A stretch of 26,929 nt of DNA from Pelargonium nanum (taxonomy: Eukaryota > Streptophyta > Magnoliopsida > Geraniales > Geraniaceae), in NCBI GenBank assembly GCA_036897485.1, contig JAYMTF010001043.1:1-26929 (forward strand). Reading direction: 5' to 3'. This document shows positions 1-12,000 of this stretch, piece after piece (position 1 is the stretch's first letter; each line of letters opens with the position of its first letter). A model generated the notes under the pieces. It was not told where the DNA came from. It did no database searches and saw only the letters and a list, made by a program, of their open reading frames with translations. The translations under genes were made by a program, and so were the position numbers.

Positions 1-1084
1 ATTTCATTGAAAATAAATTAATAATGTAGAGAAAATTAATAAAACATAGGAGGGGGAGAAGAACCTTAAATTGTGATTTCTTAATATTTTTTCTTTACCG
101 TGACATCTGCAAAAGCAAAACAAATGACATAAATATATGAGTAAAATAAAGATAGACATATTTTGAATCCTTGGTTTTATAGGACCAGTAGATTTTGAAA
201 TTTAATTTAGATAAATATCTAATTTTATTATATATCAAAATTTGATACATATGAGAATATAATTTTAAATATATATTCAGTTAGATAAAAACTTTTATCT
301 TCTTTTTTTTTTTAAGGAAAACTTTTATCTCTATTCTTTTACTTTTAAATTTTTTGTACTAAATTTAATGAACACACACGAAAAAAATACTTAACTAATT
401 AAAATATTACATATTAAATTTAATAGTTCCTAATTTAAATTAATTTTATATATAATGAGTTTAAATTTATTTAAAGAATAAACACACACATATATATATA
501 TATACATATGATACTCCTTAAATACTATATAAAATTATATTATTTTTAAATTATAATTAGTTGAAGAATTATACTTATAGTAGTAATTACAAATACTTAA
601 AATTAAAAATTTAAATTAATTGTATAGTTGGTTTGAAAAGAAAAAAAAAAGCTTTCTTATTAGTTGGAAAATGTATATGACAGAGAGTAGAGATAATTTT
701 TAAAATTTATCATTTTATTTTCTTTTTTTTTGAAATAACATTTTATTTTCTAATATAAAATCTATAATGAAAAAATAATAAATAAATAACAACAATTATC
801 TAGATGAAAATTGAAAAGAGTAATTATCTATTAAAATTATACTTGTTTATCTTATTAAGTTTATTAATTTTAATAATAAAATATATTTAAATTATTAAAT
901 TGATGACACGTGTCATTAAGTTAGAATACCAATTGAAAAACTGGAAGTGACACGTGTCACTTAATTAGGGTTGTCCTTGGGAATTATATATATTAGATTT
1001 TACAAAAGTCTACATTCATGAAATCTATGTTCCTATAATATTTAAATTCAAAATTTCCAAATCAAATTATGCTTTTTTTTCTTG
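1..1084. other. AT-rich intergenic DNA
   Basis: No gene is visible. The stretch is very AT-rich with short homopolymers, an AC/AT microsatellite around 482-510, and two CACGTG palindromes near its right end that are listed separately. Confidence 0.8.
903..962. promoter_or_regulatory. Paired palindromic G-box/ABRE-like sites
   Basis: ATGACACGTGTCAT (903-916) and AAGTGACACGTGTCACTT (945-962) are perfect palindromes of 14 and 18 bp sharing the core TGACACGTGTCA. CACGTG is the binding core for plant bZIP and bHLH factors. The pair lies 43 bp apart, more than 2 kb upstream of the ATG and on the far side of the TIR element. Regulation of this gene or of a neighbour to the left is unproven. Confidence 0.5.
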
Positions 1085-2244
1085 GATTAATGTCACCAAT
1101 GGTACACGAACTTTGGAACTATACCCAATTAGGTACACGAAACTTTTAAAAAACCAATTTAGTACATGAAGTTTCAATTGCAATCCAATTCAGTACATAC
1201 CGTTATCTAATTTAACTGTGTTGTTAAAGTTTGCTTATGTTGCATGTTGACTAGATAAATTGCTGATGTGGCAAAAATTGTAAAAGTCAACATTACCCTA
1301 TATAAATACATAACTATGAAAAAACATAGCCTTTCATTTTCCAACAAAAGGTGAGGGAGAGGAATTGGTGGCTTTGCTCCCATCGTCAACACCGCTTCTT
1401 ACACCATCGCTGAAGACGACACAACATGCTGACATCAACAATTCCGTTTTGCTATTGCGATCTTTGATACCAAGGTTTTGTTTTGTGAGGCAAGACTCGG
1501 CTTTAAAAAGGTTTTTAAATACAATATTTGATCGGCTAATCAATCGATTTCCAACTTGATTCAGATGAGGGGTTGTGGGAAAAAAATAGACGATATTGGG
1601 GATCACCCAACGATGTCGTGGTCCGGCGAGCAACTCTACTCTCTTTTATTCCTTCATTGTCAGATTTAGTTTGTTTGTAATTAGGTTCTTTTATTTTTTA
1701 AGTTTATAAATTCTAGTTTCTGATGTATATTTTGTAGGCTTAACAGTTTATTATGATGTGTATATTTGTATTCTTTCTTCGACAAAATAAGAATTAATTT
1801 GATTTGTGTATAGTTTGTTTGATTGATTTTATGTTTTGGAGATTTAGGCTGTTGATTTTGAGATATATGTTGCTTAGTTTTCTGAAGTTGATTGTCAGAT
1901 TTGTTCTTGTTTTAAAATAGAAATGTGGAAATGAAATTACATAAGATGAATTTGATATCGTTCAAACACCTTGATTTTAATTCAGTCTGATTAAAATTTG
2001 CTAATTAATAATATGAGTTTTCCGTCAATGATTCAGCCACTGGAACAATAGTGAAGATTAACAATAACAATGGTATGCCCTTAACATGCCATGCCATCTG
2101 TTTGTCCATGTCACCCGCCATATCAACATTTTTTAACGATTTTCTAACCATTAGATAACTCTATGTACTGAATTGGCTTGTAATTGAAAGTTCATGTACT
2201 AAATTGATTTTTTTAAAGTTCGTGTACCATTGGTGACATTAATC
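1085..2244. mobile_element. Terminal-inverted-repeat DNA transposon (non-autonomous, MULE-like or foldback) with gene-like interior
   Basis: The left end GATTAATGTCACCAATGG (1085 on) is matched in inverted orientation by CCATTGGTGACATTAATC ending at 2244. The similarity continues inward for more than 100 bp on both sides through motifs such as CAATTTAGTACATGAA and CCAATTCAGTACATA. The left arm carries an extra unit of about 35 bp. TTAA lies at both edges (1087-1090 and 2239-2242), but this could be part of the palindromic end rather than a target duplication, so the superfamily is not settled. No transposase is visible. The interior holds a TATA-like CTATATAAATA near 1298 followed by short ORFs, resembling a captured promoter and exon. 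Confidence 0.75.
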
Positions 2245-2400
2245 TTTCACAAGGTGTTGGCTCTAGTCGAAACCTTTTGGGCTTGTTTTTTTGTTCTCCT
2301 GCGGCCCATCTTCTCTCATGAGCTCTGCTTGTTTTCGGTCTCGAGCACCTGAAACCAAAGCCCACATAGCACCAGCTCCAGCACCAGCAAGCCACCTCAT
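2245..2400 (+). promoter_or_regulatory. Putative core promoter of the MOS14 gene with three site II (TGGGCY) motifs
   Basis: Three copies of the TCP-bound site II motif lie close together: TGGGCTT at 2278-2284, GGCCCAT at 2303-2309 and AGCCCAC at 2359-2365. Such clusters are common in promoters of plant housekeeping and cell-growth genes. No convincing TATA box is seen between 2245 and 2400, which fits a TATA-less housekeeping promoter. The transcription start was not located; a start in or just downstream of this stretch is inferred from the pyrimidine-rich sequence that follows. Confidence 0.5.
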
Positions 2401-2406
2401 CACTTC

Positions 2407-2434
2407 CTTCAACTTCAACTTCAACTTCAACTTC
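2407..2434 (+). repeat. (CTTCAA)n microsatellite in the leader
   Basis: About four and a half copies of the hexamer CTTCAA run in tandem, ending in CTTCGAC. CT-rich short repeats near the transcription start are frequent in plant genes. Confidence 0.85.
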
Positions 2435-2611
2435 GACGGCTTAGCCCTAGCTGCCAACCACCGCCCATCTCCACCTCCCGCCGGGACCTCTTTCGTTCCG
2501 GCGAACCTCCTTAGCCTCGCCGTCCGTCTCCTTCCCTCTTGCTACTACCGCAGCTCCACCTCCCCTCTCTCGTTACGCCGCGACCATCACTCTCTTCTCA
2601 ACATCGATCCA

Positions 2612-2718
2612 GCGCAGCCATCATCTCCGGTGACTTCATCCGGACTTGACCTCGAGCTCCGATCACTTCCGCGCAGCCATCATCTCCGGTGACTCCATCC
2701 GGACTTGATCTGCACCTC
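2612..2718 (+). repeat. 59-bp tandem duplication in the leader
   Basis: The segment starting GCGCAGCCATCATCTCCGG at 2612 recurs at 2671 with a period of 59 bp. The second copy runs to about 2718 with a few substitutions. The period is not a multiple of three, which argues against coding use of this stretch. Confidence 0.85.
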
Positions 2719-3054
2719 GTAGCTACTTTTGTTGTTCTGTTACCGGCGAACTGAACCAACCTCAACAATCCTGAAGATCCGGAGACATCGCTCTGTAGCT
2801 CCGGCGAACTCCGTTTAATCACTCCTCTCTCCTCTCTCCTCCTAGGTTGCGATTCAAAAGGTAATCTATCTCTTCTTTTGAACTTTATTCATTTACTTTT
2901 ATGCGTGTTTTCTTTATTCAACCTTGCATAGTGGTAGTGAGTTTATGAAATTCGCTCTACGTTTAATTGTATATGAATATCGCATTTAGACGACAAAACT
3001 TCTCACTGATCAATCCTATATATAGTTGGCCATTGAGTTCTAATCACAGAGTCT

Positions 3055-6000
3055 ATGGAGCTACAAAACACTGTCAAAGAAGCCCTAAATGCACTGTACC
3101 ATCACCCAGATGACGCCGTTCGCATGCAAGCTGATCGTTGGCTACAGGATTTTCAGCGCACTATTGATGCTTGGCAGGTAAACTCTCTATTCAATTATGA
3201 TATTAATTTGGGATGTCTGTGTGAGAGTTTGTTTGATTGGTGCCCCAATTTTTATGTGAAATTTGGTTATTTTCCTTATTGTCATTCTTGTTGGTGCCAC
3301 TGGATCAGTTGATTGTGTTTTAGTAGGCAAGTATATTGGGTATATGTGTTTGCATTTTAATAATGTGGTTAAGGTTAATTTTAATATGTGATTTCTTTGT
3401 AGTTCTTGGTTTTACAAGTTACTTGCATATATTTATTTTGTTATTTTGAATTGGAGGAGTAAAAGATGGGTGCTTTGTTTGTATTTGAGCATTCTATTTT
3501 TTCATTGAAGTGTGTCCAGGCTTATTGCTGGTTGAGGTTCTAGAATATGGGTGCTAGTAGTTAACTAAAGGAATGTTGTATTTTGTGATGATGTCTTTGT
3601 CATCATCCATCCGTTGGGCGCAAAAACCAGTGCTCTCTTTGGTTTGGAGGAGTTAAATTGTTAGTTATAGAACATTATCTTTTCAACTAAAGCTAAATGA
3701 TGTATTTCATTGAAGGTTAGAATTTTGAACCAATTGTTTCTTGAAATCCGCTTTTATCTGTTGCTAATTTAGAAAGAAGTTATTTTACATCTTCATCAAA
3801 AAAGTGTTTACCATTCCATTGTTGAGATGTGATCAACTTTTGTACATGTTAGTCAACTTGGGACTGTAGAAAGTTGGGTAGTGTATCTTGGGAAGTTATT
3901 CCAAAGTGTATGATATTTTATTTTGGGAAACAAGGGATATATGCTATTTCAGTGTGTGGAACTGCCTGATCGTGTGTGTGTACATATAATCTCTTAAGCT
4001 TATTTTGGATGCATGTAATTAGGATTTGCCCTAATCCGTTTTCGTTATTTGGAGATTATCTTTTATACATTTTTGTACTATGTTTTGCCTTTGTGCCTTA
4101 TGAGGGGTGAGGTGATGTGTGAAATGTTGAGACAATTGATGCTCTATCTTGACAAGTGGCATTACTTGAGAAATACAAGCAAAAGTACAAGGGAATAAGG
4201 CTTTTAGGGACGAAGTTGTTAAATTTATTTTATTGATATGAATAACTTGTTATAACTAATACAAGAGAGACTTGCATTGAATCTTCACAGAAGCTCATCT
4301 ATGAATCCATCCCCATGGTTATAGTATGCAAAATTAAGGGTTTGTTTTATACGGTTGTGCATTTAAATGATGCAAAATAGATATTTGTTAGAAGGTTGTG
4401 AAGAAGCTGTTTGATGTTGATATATAAAAACCATAAGTAGTTGGCTAAACTATAAGCAATTGCAACTACTGTCTAAAATTATTAAAATAGACAATCTTTT
4501 GATTAGTCAAATTCTATTCTTTAGTTATCAGGGAAATAATGGCGACTTGACTGTGCATCTAGATAATTTTGTAAACTAATATGTGTAATCAAATTATTCA
4601 AGAAATCACATTAAGAGAGAGAAACTTTGCTTGAAACCGTAATTTGGAGATGCAATATGAGAGATGGGGCAAAGGTATTATGACAAACAATGAGATGTGC
4701 ATTAGAATTTAGAGAGAAAGGGGACATGACATGATATCTTGTGGGCAGTTTGGAAATTAGTATGAAAATATTTTTGCCTCATAAATGTTATGATAGTTTA
4801 TAGGAAAGCAATACTAGATTGGCTATAAGTGTGGCTATACAAAGGTCCAATCTTGTTTGCTGCCGTACTGAATAGGATTGGTTATCTAAAGAAATCTTTA
4901 AGCAATAGGCGGGCAAAGGTTGTAGTTTTGGGTGGGCTAAAGAGATTACATGTGTATAGATGGGCCATCAACCATCTTGTAAGATAGATGACTTGATTGA
5001 TGTAAGATAGCAACAAAGTTGATGTAGTTGCCTATATGGAGTTGCATCATGCATTTTCCTGTACCACCTTAGAGGAACACTATTGCATTAATGTGCACTC
5101 AAGGTTATTGTCGATGTTGTAGTTCTAATTAGAATAGATTAGAACAAGCTATAGATATAATTAGAATTAGATTCAAACACATTATTGTTTATCGAATAGG
5201 AATAGAACTGTATGGTAGCTTGTAAATGCATTGTGCAGTTAGTTGATAAGTATCAACCAATAATCATGAAAAGAAATAAAGATTAATTGAATAACTTCAC
5301 AAAATTTAACATGGAATTAGAGCATATTGGTCGTATGTTTTGAGAGTCTCTTGAAGCTTGCGAGAACTTTACGTTTCCATGACCAATACATTTATCTTTC
5401 ATCAAGGATCATGAAAATTTTCATTTTATTTAATTTCTTTCTTTTCTTTATGTTCTTCTTTCGCATGCAAAAGTTAATGCTTCTATATGTGGGAGAATAA
5501 AATGTTTGTATGATTTCGTTTTATCAAGTATAATTGAGCCTTGAAGAGAAGATATTTAATTTGTGATGGATTTGTTTTGGCAATATCAATTAAAGTAATT
5601 TATGGCTTATTACAATGATGGAAGGTTGACTCTATTGAGGATGACCTAGATAATATAGTAGATAAATAAATGTAGATAGTTAAGAGAACGAGCCCTAGTT
5701 GCATCCTCAACATCTAGTTATAAGACAAAATGAACCACTCTGCCATGCTCAAGAATGTGAAAGTTTGACATGAGGGTGATGAAGATGAATGGATCGAAGA
5801 GGGCTTATCAAATGAGGAAAATAGCGCTTATTATAAGGATGATGACATTGCCTTTCTTCATAATGATGAAGATCATCATGACTATTATACTTAATGCTAA
5901 TGGTTTTTAACAATAGGTTTTAATGCTACATCTATTTTATGGTTTAGTTGTCATTTTTTTGGACAATAGAGTTGTTAAATATACTGTTGCATTTCTTTTG

Positions 6001-9000
6001 CGTTATTATACTATGATTTATGGTGTTACTTTTAAGAGGGTTTTTTAGTGTTTCTATTGTTGATATATGAAGAAAATATATAATTATTATTAATTTCTTG
6101 CATCTCAAGAGTGCTTTGGGCTTTTAAATAACATTGTCTCCTTTTTCGGCGAGGGCTATCTCTCACCGCCAATGCTAGTGTGGTCATATGACTTTGGCGA
6201 CTCAAATCACCATGTTTCACAACTATCGATCATCAAAATCACCTCAACACTGCTAATAGCTATTGGAAGTTAAATGAAAAACTCCAGCTTTCACATTCAT
6301 TTGATTTATATGCTCTAACTAAAGGGTAGTGTTGAAGATCCGGTTCTAAATTCTAATTAGATTATATAAATATAAATATATATATATATTTTTTTTTATC
6401 AAATAGGAATAGGACTATAGTAACCTACATAAATGCATTGTAAAGTTGAGTTGATGAATGTCAAGTAAGTATTAACATCAATCAAGAAAGAGAAATTTCA
6501 CAAAATTTAGCAATTATTAAAAATTCAAATAATATATGCTTTATTTATTCACTCTTTCTTAAACACTAAATCTTGTTAAAGTGGCAATTAAAATCCCATA
6601 TTAGAAAAATAGAAAGTGAATAAATAGTGATTGATGATTCCAAACCCTACTAATAAAGTTGATCTTCCCCCGTGGTTTCCGGCCCACTTGTAGAGGGACG
6701 TGCTTGTAGTTGGTCCATGTGGAAGAAAAGTACCAACATGTGAGGGAGAATGCCGATGTTAAATGGTATCTGATTGTGCACGTGTTGATTCCTTGATAAT
6801 AGAAGAAAATGCGAGACTCGCATGCGAGGGGAGTGTTGAAGTGGTGACTGAAGTCCCACTTAGGGAGAATAGAAAGTGAATAAGCTATATATATTGGTAG
6901 CATCCAAACCCTACTAGTAAGGTTGACCTTTAAGTATGGGGAGCCCATCTATTATGTAGCCCAATTATTAAAATTCTATCAAAATTCATTTGAATTGCTT
7001 AGGTTCAATATGGGCATGGTGTGTTGGTTACAGTTCACTCAGATTTATGCTTACTGCTTAAATTTATGTTTCTCATTGATTATAATACGCTAAAAATAAG
7101 CTAAAAGGCCTTATATTTAATATATTAATTTAATGAAGATGACATCGTTTGGAGGAGTTACTTAACTCATATTAAGATCATTGCATTTCTGAATTAGGTT
7201 GAAACTCTCTCAATCTATCTTCTAGTTGGAAATGAGTCATCCTTGACTCACTTAGTCACCTTATAAGAGAACCTTAATGTAGTTATGATATTTTAATTTC
7301 TTGTCCAGTGGATCTGCTGTCAAGAGGGATAACCCCCAAACACCGATAAAGATGAAAATTGATCTAGGTCTATGGTAGGATTGACAATTTGAATTTTGCA
7401 CAAGTTCTTATATTTTGTTGTTTACAAGGTTGTGTTTGTCCTTGTATGTAGATATTGGATTCACATGTTGAACCATTCTAAATTGCAAATGAAATTTTTT
7501 GTTTCATTTTTCAGTTGCTGATTACCAATTTGTTTTCTTAGTTGAATATAAAAAAAGTTTCTGAACACTATTTTCTGCTTTAGGTTGCTGACAATTTGCT
7601 TCATGATCCCACAAGCAATGCTGAAACCTTGATCTTTTGCTCACAGACCCTTAGAAGCAAGGTAACTTCCATTGAGTTTTTTGTTCATCATAATCTAGGT
7701 ATTTTATTTTAATATTATTCTTTACCATGTTGATGTGTTAGATTGTAGTATATGTTTTGTAAACGTTCAAAGTCTTGTTAAAAATATGTTGTTTTAATCC
7801 AAATTTGCATATGATTGATAGGTACAAAGGGATATTGAAGAACTACCTTCTGAAGCTTTTCGCCCATTGCGAGACTCCTTGAATGTGAGCTACTAGTACA
7901 TATTTGCCCTAATTTATTTTGTTTCATGTAGTTGGAACCAATAAGTTCTATGTTTTACTGAATTCCCATGTATGGAACATATTAGACATCTTCTGCATCT
8001 CGAATGAAAAGTACTGATGTATTATGCATGCTGCTTGATGGAAGAAAGAAGTGGTTAGGCACATTGAGGAAGTGTGCTTTGTTTGTATTATAATAATGAG
8101 GTTCATGGAGTAAGTTCTTAAGCTTTAGACAGTTTCATTGTTGAATTTAGATTTCCAAAATTATTAGTATTTAAGATGTGATGACTTTTGACACTAAAGG
8201 GTCGTTTGATATTTTTTTCAATTTCCCATGAGAGATACTGGAGAGTTGTCCAGAAGTTACATTTTTTTTCTTAGGTATGATATAATGTACAGAGTAATTA
8301 GATCCCCCAACAACTTTAAGTGAAACCATAAGATGGTCAAATTCATCAGTGACTTCATTACTTTATGCAGAAGCTAGAGTGTGTGAAGTATTGAAAAAAA
8401 TGAACTTTCAATTGGTGTCAGATGACTTATTTTAGTGATAGGCCATGTATTCTCTTGGTCCCTTGAACTTCATTTGCATTGTTAATCTAATTATGTAGAC
8501 CATCTTTTGTGATACATCACAATTTCAAAAGTTCCTTTTTGTGAGCATTTTCTGATTTTATTAAACCTGAAACTACTAAAGATCACCTTACTGCTAGTCA
8601 CTTTATTTGTTTTTTGTCCTCTTCATATTTGTTTGTGTTTGGATAATGTTCTGGAAAAGTTTGTCATTGGATCAACTTAGGTGGAGCTTATATGCCTTGA
8701 TTTTGAGGAGTTTGTGGATTATCTCTTAGATTCATCGCTATTGGCTCTGGGATTTTGCGACTCAAATGCTTTTTATGGTAGTTATTTGCTAGTTTGTATG
8801 TTAATGGCTTAAATCTGAAATTGTGAATGGTAAAATTTTGTAACACCTATTTACATGTTATGCTTTGTTTAGTTTATGTGAGTGGAACGATTTAAATATT
8901 GGTCAAAAGCTCCTGGTGGCGGTTAAAAAATTCTTACATCTTTCTACAAAATTTTAATCCCTACTTTTATTATTTCCTGTCCAAATTTCCTTTAATGAAG

Positions 9001-12000
9001 ATTGATTCATAGGAGGGAGGTTGATGTCAATGGTAATATACGCGATGAGTAGTAATGCATATTTTATGTCTGTAGGATGCTCTGCTCTGATAGCTTGTCT
9101 TCGTCTTTTTTATTGTATGTTAACTTTTAATCATTGAATGACCTTTTAGATATGTGTGCAAACTTTTATTTATTGATTGACCTTTCTAATATGTATGCGA
9201 ACTTTTATGTGATGTTTATTTGTATTCATTGATTGACTAACATAAGATCTGTGAACTTTCACTTATTGATTGATCTCCTAGATATTTGATATTTACTTTC
9301 AAATGTTTTGTAGAGAGCTGTAAGTGGATGGCATTTTTTTTCTTGTTTTATACCTCTTAATCACAGGTGTTCAAAAGAAGTAGAACCAAAATAGATATAT
9401 GAAATATAATTTCAGCAGAAATAGGGGGTGAGTTGTGTTTTCTAGAAGATAAGAAAATTACTAAAAGTATACATATTAGGTACTTTGGACCTATAAGTCA
9501 ACTAAGACAGAGATTGAAGACAATGTTGGAAATATGATTTGTGGAGGGTAGTTGAAGTAGAGGAGGGCTTCAGGAGTTCTTTGTAATAAAAAATGTCCAG
9601 CTATACGAATAGTTTATATGACACTGAGTGTTGGGTTTTAAAGAGGTTGCAAAGCCATTAAATTGGAGTAAGCAAAGATTACAATGTTTAGGTGGAGGGT
9701 AGTTGAAGTAGAGGAGGGCTTTGGGATTTCTTTGTAATAAAAAATGTCCAGCTATATGAATAGTTTATATGGCACAGAGTGTTGGGTTCTAAAGAGGTGC
9801 AAAGCCATTAAATGGGGGTAAGCAAAGATCAAAATGTTTTGGTGGATTTGTGGTTGATTGTTTTGGCGAAGGTGTGGTAATATTAGGAAAGATAAGATTA
9901 GGAATGAGACTTTTCGAGAAAAAAATTGTGTTACTGTCAATATTAGCTTAGGATATGGAAAAATCGTTTTTATTTTTTTCTTGATCAGCAAACGTAACAA
10001 CTGAGCCTTGAACGGGAAAACTAAAATGGTTGAGGGACAAATCACAGATCTAATAACATGGAATAAAATAGTGAGGAAAGACATGATAACACATTAGATA
10101 GGATAAAGTGGTGGAGGAGAGTATGAGTAGAAGATCCCAAGGAGTTTTGCTAGAGAATTCATGTAGCTGACCTCAACATTGTTTGAACAATGGTCTGGTT
10201 GTTAGGGTTGTGTAACCGGGTCGACCCGGACCGTAATTTTACGACCCGGATGTACAAAATTCAATAATAGATTTTTTTTTTAAAAAATAAGTATATTTAG
10301 GAACGAAAAAAATTCTAATTTTAATATTGATGCGAAATGTGGTGAATTAAGTTGAGTAAATTATGAAATACTTTATACCAAAAGTAGTAAAAAAATAAAT
10401 ATATTTTTCTAATATAATAATTAAGTTTTAAAAATAAAAACTCATCTGGGTCAGACATGGACCGATTGATAATTAGGAAGACTGGACAGAGTACCGACCG
10501 AACAAATTCGTTTCAGGTCCGGTCGGGATGGGCCAATTTTGCACAGCCCTACTGGTTGTTGTTTTACACCTCTAAATGTCTATGCCTGAGGTACTTGCAA
10601 ATTATTAATGCCTATTATTTTTGTTAATCATAACATATTAAATGCCACTCCACACTGCAACATCTAGACTACATCTCAATGTTGTTTCTCCTTTACGAGG
10701 CACTCAATCGAGAAAAGGGCGATGAAGGCCATTTACTTTCAAAGGTAGAATAGAATTCCTTGGTGGCCATTTATAGTGGGGTGATATTGTTACTTAGAGA
10801 TTATTCTTTGATTTTGTAACCACACTATCTTGTACTGTGAAGGGAATATCAAACAATACAGTTACATAGGATGGAGAGGGAGGGGAACCAAAGGAAATTG
10901 GGTAAGGATATTATCTCTCCCTTGCGTGTAGGCAAATGAGAGATTGAGAGGACTAATCCCTACTCCACCCTTGCTGTACTCTTTCTAATTCTCCCTTGCG
11001 AGAAAATTTGGAGGTAAGGAAACGATAAATGAAGTAAATGTCAAGCTTGCTCTTTTAACTCCATTTTGATCCCCTAATTTACCCACTAAACTAACATCAA
11101 ATTAGGACATTCAAAATATATTTGCAACTCTTTCCAAGAGTAGTATAGTAGAATGAAATATAAATCTTCCTCTCCTAACTAATAAATAATCATAAGTAGT
11201 TGGATAGTTATACCTTCCACTCCACATCTTATCCAGACAGATTCTAAATGTTGTATTGTAGAGGGAGAAAGTGATAGAAAATCTGGTTGATAAGCATAAG
11301 GTAAATGTGCATGAGTTTGTCACTTGTGGCTCAGGTGCATGCATAAATTTTACTTTCACATGTTGTTTAGTTTGTCACTTGGTTGTATTGTGTGTAGACG
11401 TTGCTGAAAAAATTTCACAAAGGTCCTCCTAAAGTAAGGACTCAGGTATGATCTCTCTAGCTGAATTTACCCCATCTTACCTTTCAAAACACACACTACA
11501 CCAACCTTTTTCGTCTAAAAATTCATCAGTGCACGAGTCTGATTATTTGTTTATTTATCTATAGATTAGTATTGCGGTTGCGGCCTTGGCTGTTCATGTT
11601 CCTACAGAAGATTGGGGAGATGGCGGTATAGTGAACTGGCTTAGGGATGAGATGAATTCTCACCCAGAATTTGTGCCCGGATTCTTGGAGTTGCTTACAG
11701 TCCTCCCCGAGGTATATATGATTCCTTTTTGCCCTATATCGTAATGATAATAATAATAATAATAATAATAATTATTATTATTATTATTATTTAAATAATT
11801 TAAGATGTGTTTTGGTACTGATATGTTCGTAACCAATTAAAAAAATGTTTCTAAATAGCTGAAAACATGTATAAGAGCTTTAAGAAATCACATCACGATT
11901 AAGATAAAATAGTATATATTGCCATATCCATATATCTTCAACATGGTTGATAGAATCTCCGATTCCCAATTCGATTCGGCTGATTTGAGTTGATTCACCA

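Larger units (their letters stand above)
2400..3054 (+). other. 5' leader of the MOS14 gene, with a leader intron at 2861-3049
   Basis: The stretch 2400-2860 is GC- and CT-rich against an AT-rich background and contains no ATG from 2321 to 2860. A splice donor (AAAAG|GTAATC at 2861) and an acceptor (TCACAG ending at 3049) define a 189-bp leader intron, leaving only AGTCT before the ATG at 3055. The intron itself contains several ATGs, so its removal keeps the mature leader free of upstream starts. The pyrimidine tract at 2821-2842 is typical of plant leaders. The limits of transcription are inferred. Confidence 0.6.
5115..6512 (+). mobile_element. Short non-autonomous LTR retroelement in intron 1
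   Basis: Two diverged direct repeats act as LTRs: 5115-5311 (starts TGTTGTAGTTCTAATTAG, ends TTTAACA) and 6330-6512 (starts TGTTGAAGATCC, ends TTTAGCA). Both share GAATAGGAATAG, AAATGCATTGT and TCACAAAATTTA in order. A degenerate initiator-methionine tRNA primer binding site, TGGAATTAGAGC (5312-5323), directly follows the left LTR, and a short purine tract AAAGGGTAG precedes the right one. The ~1 kb interior has no full gag or pol. An acidic reading frame around 5770-5893 (DEWIEEGLSNEEN) is unassigned. No target duplication was found. Confidence 0.7.
3178..7583 (+). other. Intron 1 (4.4 kb)
   Basis: GT-AG intron between Gln41 and Val42, phase 0. It contains two small LTR retroelements (about 5115-6512 and 6574-6930). 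The remaining stretches, 3178-5114 and 6931-7583, hold no feature I recognise. Confidence 0.85.
9366..10566 (+). mobile_element. Degenerate RTE-type LINE 3' end, interrupted by a hAT MITE
   Basis: Broken frames recall the C-terminal part of plant LINE reverse transcriptases: SRTK near 9379, then RYFGPI-like sequence near 9477, TECWVLKR near 9622, WICG near 9844 and RKDKIRNE at 9885-9908. A later stretch near 10085-10165 (ACATTAGATAGGATAAAGTG, GAATTCATGTAGC) matches the usual terminal region of this family seen again at 12870-12945. The GTT-rich 3' tail is split by the MITE at 10203-10551 and resumes at 10560. Stops and frameshifts throughout show a dead copy. It contains a 151-bp internal tandem duplication. 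Confidence 0.75.
7885..11397 (+). other. Intron 3 (3.5 kb)
   Basis: Phase-0 intron between Asn88 and Thr89. It contains a LINE remnant (about 9366-10566) with a nested hAT MITE (10203-10551). The stretches 7885-9365 and 10567-11397 show no recognisable gene or element. Confidence 0.85.

Noticed and set aside
1334..1633. Overlapping short open frames on both strands inside the TIR element
   Set aside because: Neither resembles a transposase or a known protein. They may be a relic of a captured exon but cannot be called a gene.
2291..2692. 133-codon open frame in the leader region, rich in Ser, Pro and Leu
   Set aside because: It begins at a TTG, includes a hexamer microsatellite, and the 59-bp duplication is not a multiple of three. 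The stretch is better explained as promoter and CT-rich leader.
10640..11060. Possible MITE around GGGAATATCAAACAATACAG and nearby TAATCCCTACTCCACCC
   Set aside because: The motifs hint at inverted ends, but I could not find matching termini or a target duplication.
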